Shown piece after piece: positions 10,744 through 21,021 of a DNA stretch of 64,000 nt. The stretch is from Rhodopirellula halodulae (lineage in GTDB: Bacteria > Planctomycetota > Planctomycetia > Pirellulales > Pirellulaceae): the NCBI RefSeq assembly GCF_020966775.1, contig NZ_JAJKFV010000004.1, positions 1 through 64,000 on the forward strand, read 5' to 3'. Each line of letters opens with the position of its first letter. Position 1 is the stretch's first letter. Below the pieces are notes generated by a model, which saw only the letters and a list, made by a program, of their open reading frames with translations, did no database searches and had not been told where the DNA came from. The position numbers were made by a program, and so were the translations under genes.

Positions 10744-11085
10744 CCCATCAGTTTAGGTTCTTCGAGTGACTCGGGCGAGACCCTTCCAGCTGGCGATGCT
10801 TGCTCAAACGTCAGTGGAATGTCGTCCAAACGAAAGCCGACTTCGCGGGAAGAATCGCCTCCGCAAACCAACGAAGCCAGAGGGTGCTGGACCACGAACG
10901 TTGAGCGGTGGTGGGTCGCGACGGTTCGTCGCGGCAGACTACACTTTCATTTCGCACGCCAATCTCGATCACCGTTGTCGATCGCTGCAAATCCGAAGTT
11001 GCAAGTTCGACATCGCCCCATCGATGAAGCATGCGTGTCAAGCATGCTCGTCCCGCTTCCTTCCGCTTTTCGCGTTTCTGATCCG
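10744..11085. other. Divergent intergenic region, nucleoside hydrolase / trpD
   Basis: About 342 bases between two divergently transcribed genes, so it should contain both promoters. No clear -35/-10 pair, riboswitch or trp-leader peptide with a run of Trp codons was seen. The trpD reading frame is open through this region, but the encoded residues do not resemble TrpD. Confidence 0.5.
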
Positions 11086-12117
11086 ATGCCTGATTCTGTT
11101 TCCGCTGATTCGCCGCTTTCATTCTCCGGTGCCATCGAGTGGGCTCAGTCGGGCAAGGACTTGTCAGCCGAGCAAACCGGTTCGCTGATCGACTTGATGT
11201 TGCAAGGCACCGCCAACGAAGACGAGGTCGGGCAATTCCTGTTGGCCCTTCGCGAAAAAGGCGAGGCGGTCAGCGAGTTGGTCGGCGCGGCTCGAGCGAT
11301 GCGTCAACACATGACTCGGATCGATCACGACCACGAAGTGTTGCTGGACACCTGCGGCACCGGCGGCAGCGGTTCGGGAACCTTCAACATTTCAACTGCC
11401 GTCGCAATCCTCGCGTCCGCCTGCGGCGTCGCGGTGGCAAAACATGGCAATCGCAAAGCGACCAGCCGCACGGGATCAGCCGATGTGCTGGAATGCCTGG
11501 GCGTCAGAATTGAATCGGAGCCTGAACAGGTCTCCAAACGATTGAACGACATTGGTGTCTGCTTTTGCTTTGCTGCGAAATTGCATCCGGCGATGCGACA
11601 CGTGGTGTCGGTTCGTCGAAAACTGGCGGTGCCCACACTCTTCAATTTGCTGGGACCACTTTGCAATCCAGCCGGTGCCACCCATCAATTGCTTGGAACC
11701 TCGTCACCAGATACGCAAACCAAGATCGCGGCCGCGCTCGCTCAACTGGACACGCAGCGAAGCTATGTGTTGCATGCGGAAGACGGCCAAGACGAAGTCT
11801 CGCTCGACGGTTCGACGCACTGCATGGAAGTCGCCCCCGGCACGCAATCCGACCACACTTGGACGCCCAGCGATTTTGGTCTGACGCCGGTGCATCAAAC
11901 CGCCTTGGCCGCCGCCGACCCGCCCGAGTCAGCCGAGATTATCCGCAACCTTTTCGCTGGCTCGCCCGGACCTCACCGCGACACGGTCTTGGCGGGCTGT
12001 GCCGCGGCCTTGCAGTTGGTCGGCAAAGTCCAAACGCTCCCACAAGGCGTCCAGCTCGCCGCCGAAGCCATCGATTCCGGTGCCGCCAACGAACAACTCC
12101 GCCGCCTCGCGGAATAA
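11086..12117 (+). CDS. trpD: Anthranilate phosphoribosyltransferase
   Basis: This enzyme transfers phosphoribose from PRPP to anthranilate, the second committed step of tryptophan synthesis, in the cytoplasm. The 343-residue product has the PRPP-binding DTCGTGGSGSGTFNISTA at residues 88-105. It also has the conserved KHGNRKATSRTGSADVLE loop, HPAMRHVVSVRRKL and FNLLGPLCNPAGA. The start at 11086 gives the standard length; an in-frame ATG at 11044 would add 14 residues. The frame is open far upstream, but that extension is antisense to the nucleoside hydrolase gene and is not TrpD-like. No other trp genes are adjacent, so the pathway is scattered, as is common in Planctomycetes. Confidence 0.95.
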   Translation: MPDSVSADSPLSFSGAIEWAQSGKDLSAEQTGSLIDLMLQGTANEDEVGQFLLALREKGEAVSELVGAARAMRQHMTRIDHDHEVLLDTCGTGGSGSGTFNISTAVAILASACGVAVAKHGNRKATSRTGSADVLECLGVRIESEPEQVSKRLNDIGVCFCFAAKLHPAMRHVVSVRRKLAVPTLFNLLGPLCNPAGATHQLLGTSSPDTQTKIAAALAQLDTQRSYVLHAEDGQDEVSLDGSTHCMEVAPGTQSDHTWTPSDFGLTPVHQTALAAADPPESAEIIRNLFAGSPGPHRDTVLAGCAAALQLVGKVQTLPQGVQLAAEAIDSGAANEQLRRLAE

Positions 12118-12169
12118 CCATGTTCGCGTAACAAACCCGGCCTTGCATTGAAAGGAATGCGGGTAGGTG

Positions 12170-12637
12170 TCAACCGTGGAGTTCTTGATCAAACACAAAT
12201 TCCTTGCGGTACTGGACGCAGTGGAGATCGAGCAACTGCAAGAACTCAGACTCGTAGCTTTGTTTGGCGTGATGCTCACGCTGACGATCGATGTATCGCG
12301 AAACCGCTGCCTTCACGGATTGACTGACGGAGAAAACGCCGTAGCCCGTTTGCCATTGAAATTTCGCGGGTACCTTTCGCTGTTCGTTGATCCACTTTGA
12401 CGAATTGGCTTTGATCAGCCGAAGTGTGTCAGCGATCGCAAACGACGGATGCGATTGGAACAGCAGATGAACGTGATCCTCCACGCCGCCAGCTTTTACG
12501 AGGTTCGCTTTGTGTTCCCGAAGCGTACCACCGATGTAGGCAAATAACTCGTCTTGCCAATCGTCTCGGATGAGTTTAAAGCGATTCTTGGTGCTGAACA
12601 CCGCGTGGAGCAAAATGTTTGCGTGGGTTGATGGCAT
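12170..12637 (-). CDS. REP-associated tyrosine transposase (RAYT / IS200-like TnpA)
   Basis: A 155-residue Y1 HUH-superfamily transposase. The metal-binding HxH is at His55-Val-His57 (GGVEDHVHLLF), and the nucleophilic Tyr is probably Tyr115 in SRYIDRQREHH. The start was set at 12637 (MPSTHANILLHAVFSTKNR), the normal family start; the frame is open 22 codons further upstream. RAYTs are single-copy, domesticated relatives of IS200 that cut single-stranded DNA at hairpin REP sequences. A group of hairpins lies immediately upstream (12665-12880). The catalytic residues look intact. Similar proteins may be annotated simply as transposase. Confidence 0.92.
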   Translation of the reverse strand: MPSTHANILLHAVFSTKNRFKLIRDDWQDELFAYIGGTLREHKANLVKAGGVEDHVHLLFQSHPSFAIADTLRLIKANSSKWINEQRKVPAKFQWQTGYGVFSVSQSVKAAVSRYIDRQREHHAKQSYESEFLQLLDLHCVQYRKEFVFDQELHG

Positions 12638-12664
12638 GTTCAAGAGCCGTTGCTTTGGGATACC

Positions 12665-12880
12665 GCCCCTCTGGGGCTTGCTGAAATTGCCTGCCAACTG
12701 CACCTGGGGTTGACACCCCAGGCTATCTCATACCGTCGCTCCGCGACTGCAGTACCCTCAGGATGCACCTACTCCCACCAACCGACGCGATCCATCACTC
12801 GCGGAGCGAGGACATGTGCTAACCCGGGGTGAAACCCCGGGTGTCGGTAGGAGATATATAATGCGGAACCCCGGAGGGGT
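12665..12880. repeat. Cluster of REP-like hairpins beside the RAYT gene
   Basis: Several inverted repeats are packed into about 215 bases: GCCCC tct GGGGC (12665-12677), CCTGGGGT tgac ACCCCAGG (12703-12722), ACCCGGGGT gaa ACCCCGGGT (12822-12842) and ACCCC gga GGGGT (12868-12880). A longer-range inverted pair, TCGCTCCGCGA (12736-12746) and TCGCGGAGCGA (12799-12809), also occurs. GC-rich short-stem hairpins are typical substrates of RAYT proteins. The stems share a CCCC/GGGG core, so they may be diverged copies of one REP. Confidence 0.75.
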
Positions 12881-12903
12881 GACATCCAACGCGTTGAACC
12901 GGC

Positions 12904-14439
12904 TTACTCCGGGTAGGCGTCTTCTCGGATTCGGGTGAGCAACTGCTTCATCGAAGCGACTTTTTCAGGGTACTCCGCGGCGACGTTGTCTCGTTGGCCA
13001 ATGTCGACGGAAAGGTCGTAGAGCTCGTGAGGTTGCTTGTCATCGGAGGGGACTTGCCGTTTAGCTTCCCAAGCTTTATCGCGACCGCTGACATAACCGC
13101 TTTTCGCATCCACCAACAACCAATCGCCATCCCGCAACGCGTATTCTCCTTGACGAGTATTCTGCACCAACGATTGGCGGTGTTTCTGCTTGGCATTCTT
13201 CAACAAGGGCATCAAACTCTTCGAATCATGAGCCTGCCCCTCCGGCACCTGAAACGACAACGCTTCCGCCAACGTTGCGTACAAGTCGACTTGGGAAACC
13301 AAGGCGTCACACACCGATCCTTGTTCGGTCACGCCAGGCCAGCGAATCAAAAACGGCACGTGGTGGCCGCCTTCGTACAAGTCGCGTTTGAGCCCTCGAA
13401 ATGGCTGCGACGACCAATGGTCAAACTTCTCATCTCGAGCGTAGGCGTAACGTTCGGGACCATTGTCCGCGGTGAAGATCACGATGGTGTTGTCGCGTTG
13501 TCCGGATCGATCCAAGGCACGCAACAACTGCCCACATGCATCATCGGTTTCGCAAACGAAGTCCCCATACGGCCCGGCACCCGATCGACCATCGAATTCA
13601 TCGTTGGGAATGATGGGTGCATGAGGTGACGGAAAGGCGAAGTACAAAAAGAACGGTTGATCGGTCTCCGCTTGCGATGTGATGAACTCCACTCCCCGCC
13701 GAGTGGTCGTTGGGATGTTCTGGTAGGGATCCCAATCGGACGTCATTGGACCAGGGCGACATTCCCAATTGCCTTCTTTGATTGGCTTCCACTTGGCCGT
13801 GTCCATGATCGTATCGGGAGCCTTCACCACTCGATCATTTTCGATCCAGCAATACGGCGGAAAGTTGATCACGGTGTCACCAAAGTACGAATCGAACCCA
13901 TGATCCAATGGCCCATCGGGAATCGACTTGGACCAATCAAAGGCGTCCGGACCGTACCCTTTCTTCTTGCCCTCGCCGAACGTCTTTGCATCTGGCTTCT
14001 TGATCGCGTCCCAATCCCACCCCAAGTGCCACTTCCCAATGGCTGCCGTTCGATAACCTTGTTGTTGAAACATCTCTGCCATCGTGAGCTGTTCATCGGC
14101 AAAGACGGACTCACCAAACGCATTCACAATGCCATGAAATTCGCGCCAGTGATGGCGACCGGTCAGCAGTGCATAGCGGCTCGGCGTGCATATCCCTGAG
14201 GAGGAATGCCCATCCGTGAACCGCATTCCTTCGCGAGCCAATTGGTCCAGGTTGGGAGTTGGAATTTTCGAATCCGCATTCTGGATGTTCAGATCGCCGA
14301 AGCCCAAGTCATCCGCGTAAAGAATCAACACGTTGGGCTGGGCCGATTCCTCCGCAAACGCTTCCACCGAAACGCACGCTTCCAAACAAGCGATCGCATA
14401 TGCGGCGAGAGCCACTCGCATGATCATTTGGCACGTCAT
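12904..14439 (-). CDS. Sulfatase (arylsulfatase-type, exported)
   Basis: A type I sulfatase hydrolysing sulfate esters. The start at 14439 ([20 protein letters not shown]) gives a Sec-type signal peptide ending near AFA-EE, 511 residues in all; an ATG 18 codons further upstream is possible. The metal site [15 protein letters not shown] follows. The formylglycine motif is CTPSR in [16 protein letters not shown], with Cys84 as the residue to be converted. [10 protein letters not shown] and the C-terminal [15 protein letters not shown] match the family. Sulfated algal polysaccharides are likely substrates of planctomycete sulfatases generally, but the specific one is unknown. It is divergent from a second sulfatase gene 168 bases away. 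Confidence 0.95.
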   Translation of the reverse strand: MTCQMIMRVALAAYAIACLEACVSVEAFAEESAQPNVLILYADDLGFGDLNIQNADSKIPTPNLDQLAREGMRFTDGHSSSGICTPSRYALLTGRHHWREFHGIVNAFGESVFADEQLTMAEMFQQQGYRTAAIGKWHLGWDWDAIKKPDAKTFGEGKKKGYGPDAFDWSKSIPDGPLDHGFDSYFGDTVINFPPYCWIENDRVVKAPDTIMDTAKWKPIKEGNWECRPGPMTSDWDPYQNIPTTTRRGVEFITSQAETDQPFFLYFAFPSPHAPIIPNDEFDGRSGAGPYGDFVCETDDACGQLLRALDRSGQRDNTIVIFTADNGPERYAYARDEKFDHWSSQPFRGLKRDLYEGGHHVPFLIRWPGVTEQGSVCDALVSQVDLYATLAEALSFQVPEGQAHDSKSLMPLLKNAKQKHRQSLVQNTRQGEYALRDGDWLLVDAKSGYVSGRDKAWEAKRQVPSDDKQPHELYDLSVDIGQRDNVAAEYPEKVASMKQLLTRIREDAYPE

Positions 14440-14607
14440 CGTTCGGAGCTTTTCAAAATCAGTGGGGTGCGGATGTGGGGACAAATTTGGCATTCATGCT
14501 CTCACGTGAAAAAGTTCAACTGAACCATTCGAAGCTGCTACTCTATCTCGACTGATCACACTCGTGTGTCACGTCCCCCTGATTCCCACCTTCTTCTCAA
14601 GAACACC

Positions 14608-16071
14608 ATGTCTGCACCTTGGATCAACAAGGGATCGTTCGCGTTCTCTTTGCCCGTTTGCAACCGTTTGATTTGCTTTTGCTTGACGTTTGCTTTGGTC
14701 GGGAGCGGTTTCAGTGCTTTCGCCGCCGAGCCTGCTGCCGAAACGAAGGCTAGCGAACGCCCGATGAATGTTTTGGTTTTGTATGCCGACGATTGGCGTC
14801 ACGACACGCTGGGCGTGGCGGGCAATCCCATCGTGCAAACCCCCACCTTGGACAAGCTTGCCTCGCAAGGAATGCGATTCACAGAAAACTGCGTCACAAC
14901 CGCGATCTGCGGTGTCAGCCGTGCGTGTCTGTTCACAGGACAATGGATGGCGTCGCACGGATGCAATGGATTCAGTGCGTTCAAAACTCCCTGGGAGCAA
15001 ACCTATCCTGGCGTCCTTCGCGACAACGGTTACTACGTCGGTCACGTTGGCAAATGGCACAACGGCAAGTTTCCCGCCGAGCAGTTTGACTTTGGTCGCT
15101 CGTACTACGGACGCCATTGGTTCGAGATGCCCGATGGTTCCAAAGTCCACGTGACCCAGCGCAACGAAAATGATGCATTGGAGTTCTTGGATTCTCGGCC
15201 AAAGGATCAACCGTTCTGCTTGACCGTCGCTTTCTTTGCCACGCACGCGGAAGATCGCAGCCCGCTTCAATTTCTGCCTCAACCGGAGAGCATGTCGCTC
15301 TACCAAGACGTTGAGATCCCCGTTCCGGACAACGCTAACGATGAGTCGTTTCATCGGTTGCCCGAGTTCGTTGCGAACGAAGCCAATGAGGGACGCAACC
15401 GTTATCACTGGCGATTTGATACTCCGGAGAAGTATCAAATCATGATGAAGAACTACTACCGCCTCGCGACGGAAGTCGATTCCACCTGCGGACGCATCCT
15501 GCGTGAACTTCGGTCCCAAGGCGTGCTGGACAACACGTTGGTGATCTTCACGACGGACAACGGTTACTACCACGCCGAACATGGCTTGGCCGACAAATGG
15601 TACCCGCATCAAGAAAGCATCCGCGTGCCCTTGATCATTCGCGATCCTCGCATGAACAAAGACTTGCACGGCACCACCAACGAGGACTTCACGCTCAGCG
15701 TCGACTTGGCACCGACCATCCTCAGCGCGGTGGGCATGCAGACGCCAAGCTCCATGCAAGGCCGTGATCTAGCGGATCTCTACGCCGGCGATCGAGAGAA
15801 ATCGAAACCATGGCGAGAGGAGTTCTATTACGAGCACCCAACGATTCGCGACAAGAATTTCATTCCTCGATCCGAAGCGTTGGTTCGCAAGGAATGGAAG
15901 TATTTCTACTGGCCCGAGTTCGATCGCGAACAACTCTTCCACATCGCGACCGATCCCCATGAAGAAAAGGACTTGGCCAACGATTCAGCCCACGCGGCGA
16001 AACTGCAGGAGATGCGAGCCCGTTTCAAGGAACTGAAAGACGAAGCCGCCACGGAAGCCAAGTCTTCCTGA
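14608..16071 (+). CDS. Sulfatase with CxVSR active-site motif (exported)
   Basis: A second type I sulfatase, 487 residues from the ATG at 14608 ([10 protein letters not shown]); an ATG 14 codons upstream also exists. A signal peptide ends at about AFAAEP. The metal-binding [15 protein letters not shown] is present. The formylglycine position is Cys101 in [15 protein letters not shown], so the usual Pro/Ala at motif position 3 is Val. [32 protein letters not shown] and the C-terminal [17 protein letters not shown] resemble iduronate/heparan-type sulfatases. It is divergent from the other sulfatase gene, so the two may share regulation. The substrate is unknown. Confidence 0.93.
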   Translation: MSAPWINKGSFAFSLPVCNRLICFCLTFALVGSGFSAFAAEPAAETKASERPMNVLVLYADDWRHDTLGVAGNPIVQTPTLDKLASQGMRFTENCVTTAICGVSRACLFTGQWMASHGCNGFSAFKTPWEQTYPGVLRDNGYYVGHVGKWHNGKFPAEQFDFGRSYYGRHWFEMPDGSKVHVTQRNENDALEFLDSRPKDQPFCLTVAFFATHAEDRSPLQFLPQPESMSLYQDVEIPVPDNANDESFHRLPEFVANEANEGRNRYHWRFDTPEKYQIMMKNYYRLATEVDSTCGRILRELRSQGVLDNTLVIFTTDNGYYHAEHGLADKWYPHQESIRVPLIIRDPRMNKDLHGTTNEDFTLSVDLAPTILSAVGMQTPSSMQGRDLADLYAGDREKSKPWREEFYYEHPTIRDKNFIPRSEALVRKEWKYFYWPEFDREQLFHIATDPHEEKDLANDSAHAAKLQEMRARFKELKDEAATEAKSS

Positions 16072-16243
16072 GTCGCGAATTGGGCCAGCATTTGTGATCA
16101 ATCGTTTGCAGTCTGACCTAAGAATCGTCGCACTCGTGCGTTGTGAAAACGAGTTTTTTAAGTCTTCACGGTTTAGAATCAAGTTTGAGCGAAACCGACA
16201 CGGTCTCGCTCGCATGCTTCTCATCCCCATTCGGAATCGCACG

Positions 16244-18625
16244 ATGAAACGCTTCGCTCACGCGCGGACCGCTCTCGGTTCGCTGCCAAAACTCTGTTTT
16301 GCATTCTCCCTATTGGTCCTCGGAAGCAACACCTATTCGCCGTGTTGTACGGATGCGGCTGAGACAACTTCCGTTGAACCGATCGCGGATAAAAAGACGG
16401 ACACGATTCCCGCCGTGGAACTGCAACTGAAATCGATCACGTTGCACGCGGCTGGGAAAGGCTGGTTTGAATACCACGGCACCATCAACGGACCGGGCGT
16501 CTATTCCGTGTCGGTGGGCGAGTTTGAACTCAACGAAGCCTTGCGAGTTTCGCGTTTGAATGACTCGGCCGGTGCCGGTGAGATTCGTATGGCTTCCCCA
16601 CGCGACCCGGTCATCCCCGAAGTTCAACTCCCAAGCATTCGAACGCTCGGGGATTTGCTGGTGTCGATGAAAGGCCGCCGTGTGGTCGCAACGGAACATA
16701 CCGGCAAGTCACTCAATGGCGTTCTGATTGCGGTGGAACAACGGCAAGCCATCGAAGGCGAACAGCGTTACGAACGCGAGATGGTGACGATCTTGACTGA
16801 CAGTGGGTTGCAATCGACTTGGCTGGACGATTTCCAATCCATCGAACCGCTGGACGAAACCTTTCGGATGCGTCTGCAGGAAGCACTTCGCAAGCAATCT
16901 CAACCGGCCGAACTGCGAACGGACGAAGTGGAGTTTGTATTTGAAGATGGACCTGAAAGAGAAGTCTCCATCGGCGTCATGCGATCAGTCCCGATGTGGA
17001 AAGTCAGCTACCGAGTGGAAGGCGACAAGTTGATCCACCGCAGCATCGTTGACAACACATCGGGGGAAGATTGGTCGGGCGTTTCACTCAACCTGATCGA
17101 CGGCAGCCCGGTACTGTTTTCAATGGACATGCGTTCCATCGCTCGCACCCAATTTAATCAACTTGCTCGCCCAACACGGCGAGTCGCCATGGCACCTGAA
17201 TTTAACGAAACGCTGGGCCGTGTCAGCGGAGTGGACCAAGAGTCCACCGTTGGAAAAATCAGTCGCCGCGTTCGTCGTTCTGATGCACCGTCTGCCGGAA
17301 TGGACGACATGATGATGGGAATGGATATGGGCATGGGAATGGGCGGTGGCGGCGGAATGGGAGGCATGGGTGGTGGTTCGTTGGGTGCCTCCCGCGGTCG
17401 ATCGTCGACCGAAGAAGACTTTGGCTTTGCTCCCGAAGCAAGTTGGGACTCGCTCAGCCGAGCGATGAGCGAAACGTCCAACGCTCCGGCGGGTAGCACG
17501 CTGGAATTGCAATTCGAAGACGTCGACTTGAAAGACGGCAAAACAGCTCTGTTGGATACACTGGTCCAACCCGTTTCCATCGACGATGTCTCGGTTTACC
17601 GCCAGTCGTATCATCCGACGGCAACGTTGTTGTGTTTGGAAATGGAGAACCAAACTCCGGCGTTGCTTCCATCGGGACCGCTCAGCGTGATGGCCGGCGA
17701 AGCGATGCGATCCATCCTCGGCGAAGTCGTCTTGCCGGACCTCGGTCCCGCCTCAAAGCGATTGGTCGGCTACGCGATGGATGGCGGCGTCCGTGTGACA
17801 CCGCATCCGACTGAGAATTCAACGACGGTACAAAGTATTCAGCTCGATTCCAAATTGCACCGACTCACCATCGAAACATTGCACCAGCGAGAAACTCGGT
17901 ACGACATCCTGAACCGCAGCGGGGACGATCGCACCGTTCTGTTGGAGTCACCTGAAACGCCACAGCCATACAAGATGGTCGCCATGGACGACGATTCAGT
18001 CACCGTCGAAAACGCGGACAAGTGGACTCGATTCCGTTTTGATCTCGCCAATGGTCAGTCGCGAAAACTGGTTATCCGTGAGCAACACACACAGAAAGAT
18101 CCACAACGATGGCACGAAGTTTCGCTGGATCGACTGCAAGCCTGGATCGCAGAAAACAAGTGGAACGAAGAACAGACCACAACACTTCGCCACATCGTTG
18201 AACAACGTAAGAAGCTGATGGAAATCGAACGCGAACTCGAAGGCTTGCTGGAACTTCGAAACCAGTTGAAGGATGAGGTGGAACGAGTCTCGAATCAACT
18301 CACACGCCAACGCGGCGCGTCAGCCTTCCCACGTGAAGTGCTGGCACGCTACCAAAACGATCTGATCAAGCTCGAGAATCGATTAACGCAGTGCGAACAA
18401 CGCATGCAGATGAAAGCCAAGGAACGTTGGCAATTTGTGGATGCGTTGGGAATGGACCGTCAGTTGCCGGCCAACCTGTCGGCATTGCGAAGTGCTGCGG
18501 TCAATGCCGAGTGGATGTTGGGTGAGGAACCGTCCATTGGTGAAGACGAGGGTGAAGACAATGCGACCACGCGTGACACTCGTCGCAGCAATGATTCGTC
18601 CAACGACGATCCCTTTGGGAACTGA
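16244..18625 (+). CDS. Secreted DUF4139-like protein with Met/Gly-rich loop and coiled coil
   Basis: About 793 residues. The start at 16244 (MKRFAHARTALGSLPKL) gives a signal peptide; the frame is open upstream with other ATGs at 16094 and 16214. The segment with VPMWKVSYRVEG and NTSGEDWSGVSLNLIDGSPV (about residues 250-290) matches the core of DUF4139 proteins (mucoidy-inhibitor-like). It is interrupted by an insertion of about 120 residues containing a low-complexity Met/Gly stretch (about 355-383; runs such as MGMGGGGGMGGMGGG). DVSVYRQSYHPTATLL then resumes the domain. A Lys/Glu-rich coiled coil lies at about 650-760, before an acidic Asn/Asp-rich tail. The function is unknown. Confidence 0.75.
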   Translation: MKRFAHARTALGSLPKLCFAFSLLVLGSNTYSPCCTDAAETTSVEPIADKKTDTIPAVELQLKSITLHAAGKGWFEYHGTINGPGVYSVSVGEFELNEALRVSRLNDSAGAGEIRMASPRDPVIPEVQLPSIRTLGDLLVSMKGRRVVATEHTGKSLNGVLIAVEQRQAIEGEQRYEREMVTILTDSGLQSTWLDDFQSIEPLDETFRMRLQEALRKQSQPAELRTDEVEFVFEDGPEREVSIGVMRSVPMWKVSYRVEGDKLIHRSIVDNTSGEDWSGVSLNLIDGSPVLFSMDMRSIARTQFNQLARPTRRVAMAPEFNETLGRVSGVDQESTVGKISRRVRRSDAPSAGMDDMMMGMDMGMGMGGGGGMGGMGGGSLGASRGRSSTEEDFGFAPEASWDSLSRAMSETSNAPAGSTLELQFEDVDLKDGKTALLDTLVQPVSIDDVSVYRQSYHPTATLLCLEMENQTPALLPSGPLSVMAGEAMRSILGEVVLPDLGPASKRLVGYAMDGGVRVTPHPTENSTTVQSIQLDSKLHRLTIETLHQRETRYDILNRSGDDRTVLLESPETPQPYKMVAMDDDSVTVENADKWTRFRFDLANGQSRKLVIREQHTQKDPQRWHEVSLDRLQAWIAENKWNEEQTTTLRHIVEQRKKLMEIERELEGLLELRNQLKDEVERVSNQLTRQRGASAFPREVLARYQNDLIKLENRLTQCEQRMQMKAKERWQFVDALGMDRQLPANLSALRSAAVNAEWMLGEEPSIGEDEGEDNATTRDTRRSNDSSNDDPFGN

Positions 18626-18770
18626 GCCCTGAATGGCCCAGAAGGCTTGATCGTCTCAGGCAGCTTGAGCGACTCAAACAGCTCGAAGCTATAGCAAATT
18701 GCAATCCCGCATCCCCGCGGGCGCGGCTCCACGCGAGCGCCCCATCAGGCGTACCCATCAGGCGATTCGT

Positions 18771-19166
18771 TCAGTTGTCACTGAAATGCAGCTTCAGGTT
18801 GCGTTCGCGTCCCAGCGGATTGCTGCGGTAACGGCGATAGCACGATTCGCACAAATCGAAAGACTGCGTGACCACCTCGCCGGTCGCAATCGAATCATCG
18901 TGCAACTCGGCCGGATCCTCCACGCCCAAGCAATCTTCATCGGTTTCCGCACGTGGCATCGCGATGTCGTGATCCATGATCTCAGGCAGATCATGACCGT
19001 CTGCGACGTCCGCTTCGATCGCTTGGTGTAACGCATCCAAGTGATCAATGGCTTCGTCGTCATTCCATTCTTCTTCCGATCGTTGCACCTCAATCAAGAT
19101 GGTGTATCGAGAGCTTTGGGTGGGGTCAATTTCTTGTCGACATCGATCACATGTGTAGTGAATCAT
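18771..19166 (-). CDS. Hypothetical protein with two CxxC knuckles
   Basis: 131 residues from the ATG at 19166 (MIHYTCDRCRQEIDPTQSS); the frame continues upstream, but that part looks non-coding. A CDRC near the N-terminus and a CESC near the C-terminus (FDLCESCYRRYRSN) probably form one zinc site in the folded protein. The acidic middle region contains many Asp and Glu. The family is not recognised beyond a general resemblance to planctomycete zinc-ribbon-like small proteins. It stands alone on the minus strand, divergent from pgi. Confidence 0.7.
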   Translation of the reverse strand: MIHYTCDRCRQEIDPTQSSRYTILIEVQRSEEEWNDDEAIDHLDALHQAIEADVADGHDLPEIMDHDIAMPRAETDEDCLGVEDPAELHDDSIATGEVVTQSFDLCESCYRRYRSNPLGRERNLKLHFSDN

Positions 19167-19605
19167 CTCGAAGTGACTCGCCAAAATGAAAGAAAAGGCA
19201 ATCGCCTGGAAGAGAACAGTTCGGTAACGAACTTCATGGTGTCGATCGTCTCGCTCGCTCAAGCATGCCAAGCGATCGTTCAACACCACTTCATGTTACT
19301 TGTCCGAGAAGGGTGCTCGCAAGCATTTTTGTTGAGTGCTTGCATACGATCTTTTCTCGTCCCCAACCGCTTCGATGCTTGCAAACAAACACCGCTGCGC
19401 AACACGTTGACACGCAGAGATGAATCCAACGACAAACTCAGCGCCAATCGCAGTTGAAATTTGAATCTTGCGTGTGCATCTGTCGGCACCCTGACCATGC
19501 CGTGGGGATTCAGTATCATCTTCGTGCATTGACACCGCCGTGTCACTTCTTTATTTCGCTGTCTCCCTGACACTTCACTCTCAGACATTTCACACGGGCC
19601 CCATC
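19167..19605. other. Divergent intergenic region upstream of pgi
   Basis: About 439 bases between the CxxC protein gene and pgi. It should contain both promoters. The motif GCTTGCA or its complement recurs several times between 19310 and 19385 (GCTCGCAAGCA, GTGCTTGCA, ATGCTTGCA), which could be an operator, but no known regulator site was recognised. Confidence 0.4.
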
Positions 19606-21021
19606 ATGAGCTTGCTCCGTTTCGACGCTTCCGGATCCATCAATGACGACTACGGAATCACTCAGGCCCAAATTGATTCTTTGAAGGGCCAGATGGAAAC
19701 CCTTCGGACCGAGATGGTGGAAACCGATCGTCAGCAATACGACTCCGGCGACGTCCCCGCGGACAAGCAACCTTTGGACGCCAGGTTCTTTTGGTTGCCC
19801 GAAGAGCTGCTGGAAGCCTACGCCGAGAAACGCGAAGAATCCGAATTGGGACGGATTTTCAAGGTCGCCAACGGTTTGCACGATCAAATTGACGCGGCCG
19901 TGGTCTTGGGCATCGGCGGTTCCTACATGGGCGCTCGTGCGATGATGGAAGCATGCTGCGACCCGTATCACAACGAGATGAGCCGAGCCTCGCGTGGCAG
20001 CAAACCACGGATGTATTTCGAGGGCAACAACGTCGACAACGACGCCTCGGACTCGCTGCTACGTCGTCTTCGCGAAGGAGGCTACGGCGACACCGACGCT
20101 GAAAAACGTCACGCGATCATCGTGATCAGCAAGAGCGGCGGCACCATGGAAACCGCGGTCGCATTCCGACAATTCCTCGCCAACCTGGAGTCGGAACTGG
20201 GCGAGAAAGCCGACGAATGGTTGTCACGATTGGTCGTTCCGGTCACCGGCGAAAGTGGCAAACTGCACGACCTCGCGACGGAAATTGGTTGCGATGAAAT
20301 TTTCAGCGTGCCCGATGGAGTGGGCGGTCGCTTCAGCGTGCTGTCGCCCGTCGGATTGGTCCCCGCCGCGTTCCTCGGTTTGGATTGCATGAAGCTGCTC
20401 GAGGGTGCTTCGGCGATGAACGAACACTTCAAAACCGCCGATTACGCCGACAACGTGGTGCTGCAATTCGTCGCCGTGAACCACCTGCTCTCGCAACACC
20501 GCGACAAATCCATTCGCGTGTTGAGCGTTTGGAGCAAAGCTTTGGAATCCGTCGGATTGTGGTACGACCAACTGCTCGCGGAATCCAACGGCAAGGAAGG
20601 CAAAGGCGTGACACCGTTGACCACGCTGAACACCCGAGACCTGCACAGCCGCCACCAACAACACCAGCAAGGCCGCAACGATAAAGTCTTCAACAATGTG
20701 ATCGTTGAAAATCAGCGAACCGATTCATTAGCCGTCGGACACAGCAGCCGCAACCAAGACACGCTGAACGACATCGCGGAGAAGACCTTGCCAGACATCA
20801 TGGCCGCCGCGATCAAGGGAACCAACGATGCCTTGCACGCGGACGGGCGTCCCACGACCGACATCATCCTGCCCCAGATCGACACACATGTGCTGGGTCA
20901 GTTGTTCCAGATGCTGATGATCGCCACCGTGATCGAAGGCCGCTTGCTGGGCATCAACCCCTACGGCCAACCCGGTGTCGAACAGTACAAAACAAACATG
21001 AACAAGAACCTCGGACGCTGA
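19606..21021 (+). CDS. pgi: Glucose-6-phosphate isomerase
   Basis: This enzyme interconverts glucose-6-phosphate and fructose-6-phosphate in glycolysis and gluconeogenesis, in the cytoplasm. The 471-residue product from the ATG at 19606 (MSLLRFDASGSIND) matches the shorter bacterial PGI type. Sugar-phosphate binding motifs are VLGIGGSYMGARAMMEA, ISKSGGTMETAVAFRQF and GGRFSVLSPVGLVPAAFLGLD. The conserved C-terminal EQYKTNMNKNLGR is present. An in-frame ATG 22 codons upstream was rejected because homology begins at 19606. It stands alone, convergent with the DUF1552 gene. Confidence 0.95.
   Translation: MSLLRFDASGSINDDYGITQAQIDSLKGQMETLRTEMVETDRQQYDSGDVPADKQPLDARFFWLPEELLEAYAEKREESELGRIFKVANGLHDQIDAAVVLGIGGSYMGARAMMEACCDPYHNEMSRASRGSKPRMYFEGNNVDNDASDSLLRRLREGGYGDTDAEKRHAIIVISKSGGTMETAVAFRQFLANLESELGEKADEWLSRLVVPVTGESGKLHDLATEIGCDEIFSVPDGVGGRFSVLSPVGLVPAAFLGLDCMKLLEGASAMNEHFKTADYADNVVLQFVAVNHLLSQHRDKSIRVLSVWSKALESVGLWYDQLLAESNGKEGKGVTPLTTLNTRDLHSRHQQHQQGRNDKVFNNVIVENQRTDSLAVGHSSRNQDTLNDIAEKTLPDIMAAAIKGTNDALHADGRPTTDIILPQIDTHVLGQLFQMLMIATVIEGRLLGINPYGQPGVEQYKTNMNKNLGR

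Noticed and set aside
9757-11085. In-frame extension of trpD to a 786-residue protein
   Set aside because: The extra 443 residues are antisense to the nucleoside hydrolase gene and show no TrpG or other trp-domain motif. TrpD homology starts at 11086.
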